Assembly (NCBI GenBank): GCA_036502005.1
Contig: DASXZH010000090.1
Coordinates: 62,001 to 126,000 of the forward strand
Length of the DNA stretch: 64,000 bases
DNA from: DASXZH01 sp036502005
Lineage (GTDB): Bacteria > Armatimonadota > Fimbriimonadia > Fimbriimonadales > Fimbriimonadaceae
Reading direction: 5' to 3'
In this document: positions 7,944 through 17,011 of the stretch, one piece after another
How the letters are laid out: every line of letters starts with the position of its first letter
How positions within the stretch are numbered: position 1 is the first letter of the stretch
The notes under the pieces: generated by a model
The model's input: the letters and a program-made list of their open reading frames with translations, nothing else
The model's database searches: none
What the model was told of the DNA's origin: nothing
Translations under genes and position numbers: made by a program

Positions 7944-10351
7944 CCCGCGCGCTTTTTGCGTTCTGTCTTGGCCTACTAAGCGCGTTGTGCTTGGCCAGCG
8001 CGCCAAAGGACGTGGTCATTTGGGGGCCGAGCGTTGGTGCGGACAGCAAAGGTCTGGAAGCTGCCATTCGAGCGTTCGACGCCAAGTTTCCCCAATATCA
8101 CATAAAGCTGCTCGCCATGGGCGCGGGAGGAATGAACCCGCAAAAGCTAATGACCGCCATCGTGGGCGGAGTCCTTCCCGACGTGATCGACCAGGATCGT
8201 TTTACGATCAATGACTGGGCAGCACGGGGTGCGTTTCAGCCTCTCGACTCTCTAATCGCACGCGACGCAAAGACAGACCCGGAAACACCAACTCCTGACA
8301 AATATTATCCGGCGGCCTGGCACGAAGCGACCTATGAGGGCCAACTTTATGGCATCCCGACCGGTGCCGATAACCGAGCTCTTTATTGGAACAAGGCCAT
8401 CTTCCACCAGTTTGCTCCCCAGCTTCGGGCTGCGGGACTCGACCCAAACCGGCCTCCGCAAATGTGGAGCGAACTGCTCGCCTATTCAAAGGTCTTAACC
8501 ATCCGAGACAAGAGCGGCCACGTCATCAGGCCAGGATTCATTCCCAACTTCGGCAACTCCTGGCTTTACATGTACTGCTTTCTAAATGATGCGCCCCTTC
8601 TCTCGCAGGATGGAACCCACTGCTTGCTAAGTTCAGAGCCAGTTCGAGAGTCTCTCGACTTTATGCTCAAGGCCTACGACATCGTGGGAGGATATAACCA
8701 AGCCACCGCGATCTCGTCGACATTCGGCCAAGATGCCGCGGACCCGTTTGTTACGGGCCAACTCCCGATGAAAATCGACGGAGATTGGACGATCAATAAC
8801 ATTGTCAAATACGGCCCCGACCTCGACTATGGCGTGGCTCCCGCTCCCATTCCCGATGACCGCTGCTACTGCAGGGGTCGCTTTAAGAACGTAAAGGACC
8901 GTTTCATAACCTGGATTGGCGGCTGGAGCCTGGCTATTCCAAGAGGGGCACGAAATATTGAGGGGGGGTGGGCCTGGATCAAGTTCTATCTCAGCCCGGA
9001 AGGGAAGCGAATAGAGTGGACGGCGCAGCGCGCTTGGGAGCGCGCTCACGGGAAAGACTACTCGCCCGAAATGCTAGCCAGTAAACAGTTGACCCAACTT
9101 GCCTTGGCCGATTTTGCACCCCGAGAGCCCCGTAACCGCGCCGCTTATTTGGTCCACATTGGCCTCGCCTCGAAGGCCTTATTTCGCCCTTCCACGTTCG
9201 CCGCCCAAGCGCTTTGGGACGCGCAGGTACGTGCCTTAGATGAAGCTGGGCAAGGGAGTCTGACCCCTCAACAAGCGCTCGAACAAGGGCAGAATCGAGT
9301 GCAACGAGAACTCAACGATTTCTTAAAGGCGAAGAGCCTTCCACTCGTCGATCTAAAGATTCCTGCCGTCGTAGGTCTGATCGGTTTTGTGGCTGGCATT
9401 GCCCTTTTTGGAGCCCAGTTCTTCCGGCGTTACTCGCGCCTTAAACGGGCCGAAGCTCGTTGGGGGCTACTGTTTATTACGCCTTGGGTGTTTGGGTTCT
9501 TCATACTGACCCTTGGCCCAATGTTGGCCTCTCTGTTTTTTAGCTTTACGGAGTGGAACGTTCTCACCCCAGCCCGATGGGTTGGATTTGGCAACTATGG
9601 CGCCCTTTTTGGAGCCGATAGGGAGCTTTTCTTTAAGTCACTCGCAAACGTGTTGTATGTCAGCGGGATCGGGGTGCCACTTAGCCTGTTTACATCGCTT
9701 TCAATAGCGCTCCTGCTAAACAACAAGGCTCGCGGGCTGCCTGCCTATCGCGCCTTCTTTTATATTCCCTCGCTGGTTCCTAGCGTTGCTTCGGCGGCTT
9801 TATGGCTTTGGATTCTAAATCCCGATCCGGCAAGGGGGTTGGCAAATTCGCTTTGGAAATCGACGATAGGAACGATCTTTGGCGTTGGCGCGCCGGCCTG
9901 GTTTTCCGCGCCCGAATGGGCGCGGCCATCCCTGATCCTTATGGGCCTTTGGGGCGCGGGAGGCGGAATCGTTCTGTGGTTGGCGGGGCTTAACACGCTT
10001 TCCCCCTCTCTGTTCGAGGCGGCGAAAATTGATGGGGCAAGTTCCGGCCGACAGTTTTGGAGCATTATGCTTCCACAGCTTTCGCCCATTATCTTCTTTT
10101 CGACCGTTGTGGGCTTTATTGGCGCTCTCCAACAGTTCGAGCAGAACTACCTTGTGACCAGCGGAACCGGAGCCGGCCCCAACGACACCCTGTTATCGCC
10201 AGCCTATTATCTGTTCACTCAAGGCTTCGGCTATTTCAAGATGGGCTACGCGAGCGCGATTGCGTGGGTGCTTTTCTTAATAGTCATGGCGGTCACCGCT
10301 ATCCAATTCTTTGTCTCGAAACGGTGGGTCTCCTATGAGGTCCAGCAGTGA
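7910..10351 (+). CDS. ABC sugar transporter: solute-binding protein fused to MalF-type permease
   Basis: 813 residues from ATG at 7910 (the frame is open to 7832, but this start gives a proper signal: KGLTRALFAFCLGLLSALCLASA). Residues about 30-470 are a family 1 extracellular solute-binding protein (DVVIWGPS, PDVIDQDRF, YGIPTGADNRALYWNKAIF). A linker and transmembrane helix (PAVVGLIGFVAGIALF, near 485) lead to a six-helix MalF-like permease from about 515, with the EAA loop EAAKIDGASSGRQFW near 702. Such proteins are normally separate; tethering keeps the binding protein at the membrane. The stop overlaps the next permease start (GTGA). No ATP-binding subunit lies nearby, so a shared MsmX-like ATPase is presumed. 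Confidence 0.88.
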   Translation: MAKWLENHKGLTRALFAFCLGLLSALCLASAPKDVVIWGPSVGADSKGLEAAIRAFDAKFPQYHIKLLAMGAGGMNPQKLMTAIVGGVLPDVIDQDRFTINDWAARGAFQPLDSLIARDAKTDPETPTPDKYYPAAWHEATYEGQLYGIPTGADNRALYWNKAIFHQFAPQLRAAGLDPNRPPQMWSELLAYSKVLTIRDKSGHVIRPGFIPNFGNSWLYMYCFLNDAPLLSQDGTHCLLSSEPVRESLDFMLKAYDIVGGYNQATAISSTFGQDAADPFVTGQLPMKIDGDWTINNIVKYGPDLDYGVAPAPIPDDRCYCRGRFKNVKDRFITWIGGWSLAIPRGARNIEGGWAWIKFYLSPEGKRIEWTAQRAWERAHGKDYSPEMLASKQLTQLALADFAPREPRNRAAYLVHIGLASKALFRPSTFAAQALWDAQVRALDEAGQGSLTPQQALEQGQNRVQRELNDFLKAKSLPLVDLKIPAVVGLIGFVAGIALFGAQFFRRYSRLKRAEARWGLLFITPWVFGFFILTLGPMLASLFFSFTEWNVLTPARWVGFGNYGALFGADRELFFKSLANVLYVSGIGVPLSLFTSLSIALLLNNKARGLPAYRAFFYIPSLVPSVASAALWLWILNPDPARGLANSLWKSTIGTIFGVGAPAWFSAPEWARPSLILMGLWGAGGGIVLWLAGLNTLSPSLFEAAKIDGASSGRQFWSIMLPQLSPIIFFSTVVGFIGALQQFEQNYLVTSGTGAGPNDTLLSPAYYLFTQGFGYFKMGYASAIAWVLFLIVMAVTAIQFFVSKRWVSYEVQQ

Positions 10352-12030
10352 CGGTCGGCTTCGCTTTTGTTTTCAAAACTTTGGCGTTTTGGGTCGGGCT
10401 CTTGCTGCTTGTTGGCTTTGTGTGGCGTCTCGCATCACGCGGTGCGAGAAGTGTGAGGCTAGTTGCCGGCTCGCTCGCGTGCCTAATTCTCGCGTGGATA
10501 TTGCCAGGGCTCCCCGCCCTTGGCGATGGCCGTTTTCACGTTCCCTTGTTCTTGCCGATTTTCCCTGCCGAATACCTACTTGCCCTTCCGCTTCTAGTAG
10601 GTTTTTTAAGGGCTCTATTTCTATTTTTGTTTGCCCGGAAGGGCGGGTTCGCCCTGCAAGGAATGATTTGTGGCCCTGCCACGCTAGCCGTTGTTCGCAT
10701 CGCTGGCCAGTCGACTGCCAAAGCCACTATTCTGGGCGGGAGTTTATCTGTATCGGTTACAGCTTGTATTTGTTTGGCATTGTTGGCAGTCTGCGCGATC
10801 GTGATCATGGGGGTGGTTCAGCGTCGAGCCAGCAGCAAACTCTTTTTACGGCGCTTTTCGATCTATGCGGGACTTGTAGCGGGTTCTGTCGTTTTCGGTC
10901 TGCCCTTCCTTTGGATGCTCAGCACAAGCTTTAGCGATGATCGCGAGATCAACTCCGCTTCCGGGATCTCCTGGATTCCGAGAATCCAGGTCACAGTTCC
11001 GTTCAAAGACCCATCAAAACCATATTACAAAGCACAGTCGAACGACCAAGATCTCGAAGGTCGCATCCTTTCGACCGCCGCAAACGGAGACAAATTGCTC
11101 GACGTCGTCCGACCGATAGCGCGCTTGGGCCAAACCGTCCTTGTCCCTCAAAGTTTGCTAGAGCAGATCCCAGAGCCGAAGCCGGAGGTCTTCCTTCAAA
11201 CGAATGAAGGGCTGAAGAAATCCCTCGATCTTGAGACTCTTCCCAACGGCCAGCATCGCCTTCACATCATTGGGACACCTGATTCCGACGATGTCCTAAC
11301 CAACCCCGCCCGTCTGACGCCGGTCCTAGCTTCAGGGGCCAGATTTCAAAACTATCCGGATTCGCTTGAGTTCCTGCCGGAAGATACGTTGCACGGCCTT
11401 GTTTACTTGAAGAACACCCTTATCATCGTTTTGCTTAGCGTGATCGGCGCGGTATTCAGCAGTTCAATCGTCGCTTACGCCTTCGCAAGGCTCAGTTTTG
11501 GAGGCAAAAAGCTCCTATTTGCCCTTCTCCTCAGCACGATGATGCTTCCGACAACGGTCACCCTCATGCCCCAATTCATGATCTTTCGCGAATTGGGCTG
11601 GATCGACACCTTGCGGCCGCTATGGGTGCCCACGTTTTTTGCTACTGCCTTTAACGTGTTTTTGCTCCGGCAGTTCTTCGCCGGCGTCCCATTGGAACTT
11701 GAAGAGGCGGCAAGAATTGATGGCTGCAGCGTGCCCAAAATTTTCTGGTCGGTCACCCTTCCGCAGGTTATTCCAGCCCTGGTGACGGTTGCGATTTGGA
11801 CCGCTGTCGCTGCCTGGAACAACTTCGCCGGGCCCCTCATTTACATCAACTCTCCTGAGAACATGCCGGTCTCATACGCCGTGCAGCTTTTTCAGGGACA
11901 ACGAAGTAGCCAGCCTGGGTTGCTAATGGCGTTCGTGACTCTGTCGATCATCCCCGTGATCGCCCTATTCCTGGTGGCCCAACGCTACTTTCTCCAAAAC
12001 TCCGCCACCTCAGGACTCGGAGGCAGATAA
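10348..12030 (+). CDS. ABC sugar transporter permease, MalG-type, with extra N-terminal helices and insert
   Basis: 560 residues, about twice the usual MalG length. Residues 1-165 hold several additional hydrophobic helices. The MalG core begins near 170 (FGLPFLWMLSTSFSDD), then has an insert of roughly 130 residues (about 210-340; charged and Pro-rich, likely periplasmic) before the remaining five helices. The EAA loop EAARIDGCSVPKIFWSVTLPQ near residue 451 shows docking to a CUT1-type ATPase. GTG start overlaps the preceding stop (GTGA), so the two permease halves are translationally coupled. It ends 21 bp inside the convergent LacI gene. Confidence 0.85.
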   Translation: MTVGFAFVFKTLAFWVGLLLLVGFVWRLASRGARSVRLVAGSLACLILAWILPGLPALGDGRFHVPLFLPIFPAEYLLALPLLVGFLRALFLFLFARKGGFALQGMICGPATLAVVRIAGQSTAKATILGGSLSVSVTACICLALLAVCAIVIMGVVQRRASSKLFLRRFSIYAGLVAGSVVFGLPFLWMLSTSFSDDREINSASGISWIPRIQVTVPFKDPSKPYYKAQSNDQDLEGRILSTAANGDKLLDVVRPIARLGQTVLVPQSLLEQIPEPKPEVFLQTNEGLKKSLDLETLPNGQHRLHIIGTPDSDDVLTNPARLTPVLASGARFQNYPDSLEFLPEDTLHGLVYLKNTLIIVLLSVIGAVFSSSIVAYAFARLSFGGKKLLFALLLSTMMLPTTVTLMPQFMIFRELGWIDTLRPLWVPTFFATAFNVFLLRQFFAGVPLELEEAARIDGCSVPKIFWSVTLPQVIPALVTVAIWTAVAAWNNFAGPLIYINSPENMPVSYAVQLFQGQRSSQPGLLMAFVTLSIIPVIALFLVAQRYFLQNSATSGLGGR

Positions 12031-13152
12031 TGGCTTTGGCTTCCTCGCCCTGTCCTTTTTGGGTGGCACCGTGCTCGCCCGAGCCTCAAGAAACGCCGGT
12101 TCGATCATGCGAACGGATTCCGTTTCGCAGGCACCGCTTAATACATCCAGGATTAAGCGCATGGCCTGGCGGCCTATCTCTTCAACGGGAACCTCGATAG
12201 AACTGAGAAAGCGTTCTTGGTTGGGGCTTTCTACATTGTCGACCCCAATAATCGCAAGATCCTCGGGAATCCGTATGCGGCGGGAACGTGCCCAGTCAAT
12301 CGCTTTCCAGGCTATGAAATCGTTGGCGCAGTAAATGGCGGTCGGTCTTTGCTCCATTTCCCACCAATGCTCCATGCTCGGAGTGACGTCGGGGTCATGC
12401 CAAGAATGGGCGACTGAGAACAGTTCTGGATCGTAAGCGTGGTGCTTGATAAGAATCTCCATCGCCGCATTACGCCTAGCTTCCGAGACCTTTTCGGCTG
12501 GCTCCGGAATCTTGGTTACATTGCTGTTGACTCCCGGTAAATACCGAAAGCAGTCTTCGAAGGGGCCAGCCAGATGCGCGATCCTTCGGTGCCCCAGCTT
12601 CCAAAGGTGTTCTATAGCGAGGGTCGTTATTGCTCGCTCGTCCGTGTGGACGACACCTGCCAAGCCGGTCGCAGGCTCGGGCAAGCCAAAGCACACAACC
12701 GGCATGTTTGCCGCCGTTAGCTTCTTAACGATTTCATGGTTGCCGGACCCGTAAAAGAGGATCCCGTCAACCCGCCCATCTAGCACCGCGCGATACTGCC
12801 TCTCCAAATAGACCCGGAAGGGATAGGCGAGCACGGCGTAGTTGTTCTCATTCGCGATCTCGAATATGCCGCTCACAAAGCGCATGTTGTGGACGACCCA
12901 AGGCTTGTTTCCACGCTCTAAATCGTCGCTCGCCAAGAGGCCAATCGTGTGCCGATCTTTGTTCCAGGAACTGCCGGCAAGGGGATTTGGCTGGTAGTTC
13001 AGCTCTTGGACGGCGCGGTCAATCCTCTTTCCGGTCTCCGCCGAACAGACTTTCGTGTTACCGGCCAGATACAAGGAAACGGTCGTAACCGATACACCCG
13101 CGCGATAAGCGACCTGGCTAATCGTGGACTTTTTTCGACCGTAGGACTCCAT
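12010..13152 (-). CDS. LacI-family transcriptional regulator
   Basis: 380 residues. An N-terminal helix-turn-helix (STISQVAYRAGVSVTTVSLYLAG, residues 9-31) and hinge (VQELNYQPNPLAGS) are followed by a periplasmic-binding-protein-like effector domain with HTIGLLASDD, DGILFYGSGN and GVDNVESPNQERFLSSIEVPVEEIG. LacI proteins repress sugar genes until a sugar ligand binds. It sits between the glycosidase/ABC operon (convergent) and GH31 (divergent), the likely targets. A GTAAA-N4-TTTAC palindrome lies 53 bp upstream of its start. Confidence 0.9.
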   Translation of the reverse strand: MESYGRKKSTISQVAYRAGVSVTTVSLYLAGNTKVCSAETGKRIDRAVQELNYQPNPLAGSSWNKDRHTIGLLASDDLERGNKPWVVHNMRFVSGIFEIANENNYAVLAYPFRVYLERQYRAVLDGRVDGILFYGSGNHEIVKKLTAANMPVVCFGLPEPATGLAGVVHTDERAITTLAIEHLWKLGHRRIAHLAGPFEDCFRYLPGVNSNVTKIPEPAEKVSEARRNAAMEILIKHHAYDPELFSVAHSWHDPDVTPSMEHWWEMEQRPTAIYCANDFIAWKAIDWARSRRIRIPEDLAIIGVDNVESPNQERFLSSIEVPVEEIGRQAMRLILDVLSGACETESVRMIEPAFLEARASTVPPKKDRARKPKPLSASES

Positions 13153-13204
13153 CGTTCCGGGGCAAGTCTACTACCATTTTCGACTCGCACCAGGTTGCTC
13201 CAGC

Positions 13205-13218
13205 GTAAACTACTTTAC
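13205..13218. promoter_or_regulatory. Candidate LacI-family operator (GTAAA-N4-TTTAC)
   Basis: A perfect 5-bp inverted repeat with a 4-bp centre, in the divergent gap between the LacI regulator and GH31, similar to 6346-6359. The half-site GTAAA is common in LacI-type operators of the TGTAAACGTTTACA class, though the central CG is missing here. Confidence 0.4.
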
Positions 13219-13342
13219 TTTTGCGCTTCGAAATTAGCTTGGTTACACTAAAGCTGGGAAAGCGTTCGTGCCCTAGAAAGGCGGCTTTATCACGGCAAAC
13301 GATGTTTCGTGAAAGGTCATACGCTTGCTGCCTTAGAAGCTT

Positions 13343-15943
13343 ATGACATCCGAAACCCTCACAAGGAGAGACCTTCGCCGAAATATCGATTTGTCAGGCG
13401 ATGTGGAGATCGGGAGCCTCAGAATCCAAGCGTTGTCGTCAACGCTGTTGCGGTTTGAGATAAAGGGGCCAAAGGGCTTCGAAGACCGGCCCACCTTTAT
13501 GGTGCCCCAGCGAAAGCGTGGCATAGCTCCGCTGACCATCAAGAGACGAGGGCAAGCTACAGTCCTCGTTTTTCCTTCTTTTCAGGTGATCATCCCTTCG
13601 CAAGATCCGCAATCGCTAGACGGGATCCGCGTCCTCGACCGCTTCGGAAAAAACCTGTACAGCTTTGGCAAAAAGCTGCCGGCCCAGAGTTTTCTGCCTG
13701 CGCCTTCGGACACGATCAAGGCATACGCAGTTGCCGATTCGCCGCGTCTTGCCCCTCCCGAATGGGGTGCAACTCCGACTCCCAGCGAGAACAGTCGGTT
13801 CGCCCAAACTTCGGGCTGGGATACGGAAAATGATTCCACGGACGTGTTCTTGTTTGTTCCTGGCGTCGGCGGATACGAAACCCTACGAAGCGATTTCTTG
13901 GATTTGACGGGAAGGATCCCGATGCCACCCCTGTGGTCTTTTGGGTTCTGGGATAGCCAGTGGTACCCCTATACGGAGCAAGAAGCGCTGGACAGCATTG
14001 ACCTCTATCGTAAGAAAGGGTTTCCACTGGACGTGTTTGTCGTTGACACCGATTGGCGAGTAAACGCTTCCCACGGGTATGAGATTTCAAGCAAGCATTT
14101 TCCGGACATGGGGCGCTTCATAGCGGAGGCCCACAAGCGTGGCGTTCGTTTGGTCTTTAACGACCACCCCGAGCCAGTCGCCCCCACCGCTCTCGATCCC
14201 GTGGAGTTTGCTTTTCGTTGGCAAGGGCTGACAAGCTTGCTAGAACTCGGATTGGACGCTTGGTGGTTCGATCGAAACTGGCATACGCGCCTTCACGAGC
14301 CAATGCCTGGCCTCGCAAAAGAGGTTTGGGGGCAGCAACTCTATCACGACATAACTCTCAGATATCGGCCGAACTCCAGGCCGATGATCATGAGTAATGT
14401 GGATGGAATCGATAACGGCAACCGAAACCGGCCGTCCCATCCGGCAAGCCACCGGTTTCCCATCACCTGGACCGGTGACACCTTTGCCGAATGGCGATAC
14501 CTGCTGCTGGGAGTTCAAAACGCGGTCGATTTCGGCGTTCTCGCCCTCCAGCCCTATATCAATGAAGACCTCGGTGGCCACCACTCTCACCCCACCGACG
14601 AGTTCTATCTGCGGTTTCTTCAGTTCGGTGTATTCTCGCCAACGACGCGCGTTCACTGCACCTGGGCTCAGGAGCGGCACCCTTGGTCTTTCGGCGCCGA
14701 AGTGGAGGAGATTGTCACGGATTACGTGAAGCTCCGGTACAGGTTGCTTCCAACTATTTACAGTGCCGCTAGACAAGCCTACGAGTCGGGACAGCCTCTG
14801 CTAAGACGCTGTGACTTGGAATGGCCAGACTACGAAGGGGCAAGTTCGAACGAGCAATTCTTGTTCGGCGAGGATTTGCTGATTGCCCCCGTCACGAGCA
14901 GCCGACACGCCGACCCGGAAATCGTTGCCCCTGAATTCCTGCAGGCAGATAATGGAAACCAGGGACTAAAGGGCGAATATTTTGCCAATGTCGATTTGGA
15001 AGGGGAGCCTGCGTTTAGGCGTGTTGATCGAAAGATGGCTTTCGATTGGCGATCAAAATCGCCCCGCAAAGGCTTTCCGCAGGAGAACTACTCCGCCCGG
15101 TGGACCGGCTCGATTGGACCCGTTCCCGAGACGGGCGAATATATCATTTCTATCGCCGGAGACGACGGAGTGAGGATGTGGCTGGACGGCAAGCTCGTCG
15201 TAGACCAATGGATTATAAGAACCATTGGCGAAGACCAAGTATTGGTCCACTTTGAGGCTGGGAAATCCTATCCTCTCGTAATTGAGTTCATGCAGAAGGG
15301 TGGCCCTGGCGAACTTAAGCTGGCCTGGTCGTTGCCGAGCGGTACCAAATCTTCTGCGAAAACAAATGCTTGGATTCCACCCGGCAGCTGGGTTGACGCC
15401 TGGACAGGGGCAGAAATCGCCGGGCCCCAAACTCTCGAAATCGAATGCGATAACCGCCTGACGCCAATTTTTGTGCGAAGCGGCGCCCTCATCGCCACAA
15501 CATCAGACTCGCAAACTAGCGGCACGATGCCCTGGAACACGCTTGTTTTGGAGGCATTTCCAGCGGATACCGACGGCGTGACGGAGCGCTGGCTTTACGA
15601 AGACGACGGGACTTCCAACGACTACTTAAGCGGCGAATACAGGAAAACCATGCTGGAAATGGAGCGGAATGGAAACAACGTCTGGGTCCGCGTTGAACCG
15701 GCTGAATGTTCATTTGGAGATGAAAAGTCACGCAGAATCGTGGTTAGACTCCATGTGCCGCTCAACATGACGGCAACCTGTTCCTTGCCCGTAAAAGCTT
15801 TCGAGCCATCACAAGACCGGCTTGCGATTCCGTTAGCCGGCGAAGGATCGGCAGGCATGCCCGGACATGAGGTTGTCGAAGTCTCCGCTGTCTGCTCGAT
15901 AGATAGCGCTTTCGAGGTCTTTTTCCACCTTGAGACAGATTAA
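13343..15943 (+). CDS. GH31 alpha-glucosidase/alpha-xylosidase with inserted PA14 domain
   Basis: 866 residues, no signal peptide. GH31 signatures: PMPPLWSFGFWDSQWYPYTE near residue 195, DVFVVDTDWR, WWFDRNW near 308 (Asp nucleophile position), and TWTGDTFAEW near 378 (acid/base Asp). A PA14 domain (about 542-664: GLKGEYFANVDLEG to LKLAWSLPSG, with GDDGVRMWLDGKLVVDQW) is inserted before the C-terminal beta domains. The WWFDRN nucleophile context with no following SE resembles the alpha-xylosidase and other non-glucosidase branches. PA14 in GH31 and GH3 is usually a carbohydrate-binding module shaping the active site. Divergent from the LacI gene; a cytoplasmic location fits use of imported oligosaccharides. 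Confidence 0.88.
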   Translation: MTSETLTRRDLRRNIDLSGDVEIGSLRIQALSSTLLRFEIKGPKGFEDRPTFMVPQRKRGIAPLTIKRRGQATVLVFPSFQVIIPSQDPQSLDGIRVLDRFGKNLYSFGKKLPAQSFLPAPSDTIKAYAVADSPRLAPPEWGATPTPSENSRFAQTSGWDTENDSTDVFLFVPGVGGYETLRSDFLDLTGRIPMPPLWSFGFWDSQWYPYTEQEALDSIDLYRKKGFPLDVFVVDTDWRVNASHGYEISSKHFPDMGRFIAEAHKRGVRLVFNDHPEPVAPTALDPVEFAFRWQGLTSLLELGLDAWWFDRNWHTRLHEPMPGLAKEVWGQQLYHDITLRYRPNSRPMIMSNVDGIDNGNRNRPSHPASHRFPITWTGDTFAEWRYLLLGVQNAVDFGVLALQPYINEDLGGHHSHPTDEFYLRFLQFGVFSPTTRVHCTWAQERHPWSFGAEVEEIVTDYVKLRYRLLPTIYSAARQAYESGQPLLRRCDLEWPDYEGASSNEQFLFGEDLLIAPVTSSRHADPEIVAPEFLQADNGNQGLKGEYFANVDLEGEPAFRRVDRKMAFDWRSKSPRKGFPQENYSARWTGSIGPVPETGEYIISIAGDDGVRMWLDGKLVVDQWIIRTIGEDQVLVHFEAGKSYPLVIEFMQKGGPGELKLAWSLPSGTKSSAKTNAWIPPGSWVDAWTGAEIAGPQTLEIECDNRLTPIFVRSGALIATTSDSQTSGTMPWNTLVLEAFPADTDGVTERWLYEDDGTSNDYLSGEYRKTMLEMERNGNNVWVRVEPAECSFGDEKSRRIVVRLHVPLNMTATCSLPVKAFEPSQDRLAIPLAGEGSAGMPGHEVVEVSAVCSIDSAFEVFFHLETD

Positions 15944-15971
15944 CCACTTAACGGGCTAGAAATATTTGTGG

Positions 15972-15998
15972 TCAGGGAGTCTTTGACGTAGTCCCTGA
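15972..15998. terminator. Stem-loop after GH31 and tRNA (weak terminator)
   Basis: TCAGGGA and TCCCTGA form a 7-bp stem with a 13-nt loop between the convergent ends of GH31 and tRNA-Ala. There is no good U tract beyond the stem on either side, although a run of seven T on the minus strand directly follows the tRNA 3' end. Confidence 0.35.
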
Positions 15999-16018
15999 AG
16001 AGGAATATTTAAAAAAAG

Positions 16019-16094
16019 TGGTGGAGACAACGGGGCTCGAACCCGTGACCTCCTGCATGCCATGCAGGCGCTCTCCCAGCTGAGCTATATCCCC
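16019..16094 (-). tRNA. tRNA-Ala (anticodon GGC)
   Basis: 76 nt on the minus strand including an encoded CCA. The acceptor stem GGGGATA pairs with TGTCTCC (one G-U and one U-G pair); the D arm AGCTCAGCTGGGAGAGC, the anticodon stem CCTGC/GCAGG with loop ATGGCAT (anticodon GGC) and the T arm GGGTTCGAGCCCC are all intact. Discriminator base A fits alanine. Confidence 0.97.
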
Positions 16095-16133
16095 ACTCGA
16101 AGCCGCGGGCAGAAACCTGCCCGAGAACATTCA

Positions 16134-16139
16134 ATTATA
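16134..16139 (-). promoter_or_regulatory. -10 box (TATAAT) of tRNA-Ala
   Basis: Perfect TATAAT on the minus strand, 40 bp before the tRNA 5' end. The short leader contains a perfect 7-bp hairpin (CGGGCAG-AAAC-CTGCCCG, 16106-16123), which could guide 5' processing. Confidence 0.6.
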
Positions 16140-16249
16140 CTCGGTTCCCAACAGGGCAATACCGAGCTAAACGACCTCAACCTGAGCATTAATCCCCAAA
16201 AAAGGAACGCAAAGCATGAAAGCCAAACGCAGCCTGCAACACTAGAGCC

Positions 16250-17011
16250 ATGCTTTTGCTGGCCAAACTGCTCCTCTTCAGTGCAACTTCGCTGAACGCC
16301 GCGCCCATGGGAACCTGGCAGGGCAGCTTCGATATTGTTGGTCAAAATGACAAGCCGATCCATGCCCAGGCCATCTTGTTTATTGGGCGCAACGGCCAAG
16401 AACCGATCGGTGGACTCGGAGAAAACGAAAAAGATTTAGGTGCCCTCCAAGATCTGAAAGTCGGCACTGATACCGTCTCGTTTGAACTCCGGAAAGACAA
16501 CGCCATAGACTTAAAATTTGGCCTCGAGCTTAAATCTGACCACCTGATCGGAAGTGGGACCGGCCAAATGAGGGGCGAAACCGTACGGATAGACGCCGAC
16601 TTTTCAAAAGCTCCCACCGTTCACACCCTGTTTGAGCAGATTTCTAACATGGATAGCCAACTCTTCGAAGGCTTTAACGAGAGAGATATTTCACCCTTCA
16701 AAACCTTCTTTGCCAAAGATCTCGAGTTTTATCACGATAAGAGTGGCTTTAGCGACTACGCAGGGAATATCAAGGTGTTGGGTGAGAAGTTGGCCGAGAA
16801 GGATCACTACCGCCGACAATTAGACCCGGCTACTCTCGAAGTCTACGAGGTTAAAGATTTCGGAGCAATGGAAATCGGCGTTCACCGCTTTTATACGACT
16901 TCGCCGGGGCAGCCGGAAAGGCTAACAGCTATCGCAAAGTTCGCCCATGTTTGGCGCTTCAAAAATGGCAAATGGGAGCTTTCACGAGCATTAAGCTACG
17001 ACCACCATTAA
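16250..17011 (+). CDS. Secreted protein with C-terminal NTF2/DUF4440-like domain
   Basis: 253 residues. A short signal peptide (MLLLAKLLLFSATSLNA) leads into a beta-rich N-terminal half (GTWQGSFDIVGQNDKP, residues 22-120) of unknown type. The C-terminal half (from about 128: LFEQISNMDSQLFEGFNERD, FAKDLEFYHDKSGF, HVWRFKNGKWELSRALSYDHH) has the cone-shaped NTF2-like pattern seen in DUF4440 and SnoaL proteins. Function unknown; a small-ligand pocket is likely. Its stop overlaps the convergent caspase-like gene by 4 bp (TTAA). Confidence 0.7.
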   Translation: MLLLAKLLLFSATSLNAAPMGTWQGSFDIVGQNDKPIHAQAILFIGRNGQEPIGGLGENEKDLGALQDLKVGTDTVSFELRKDNAIDLKFGLELKSDHLIGSGTGQMRGETVRIDADFSKAPTVHTLFEQISNMDSQLFEGFNERDISPFKTFFAKDLEFYHDKSGFSDYAGNIKVLGEKLAEKDHYRRQLDPATLEVYEVKDFGAMEIGVHRFYTTSPGQPERLTAIAKFAHVWRFKNGKWELSRALSYDHH

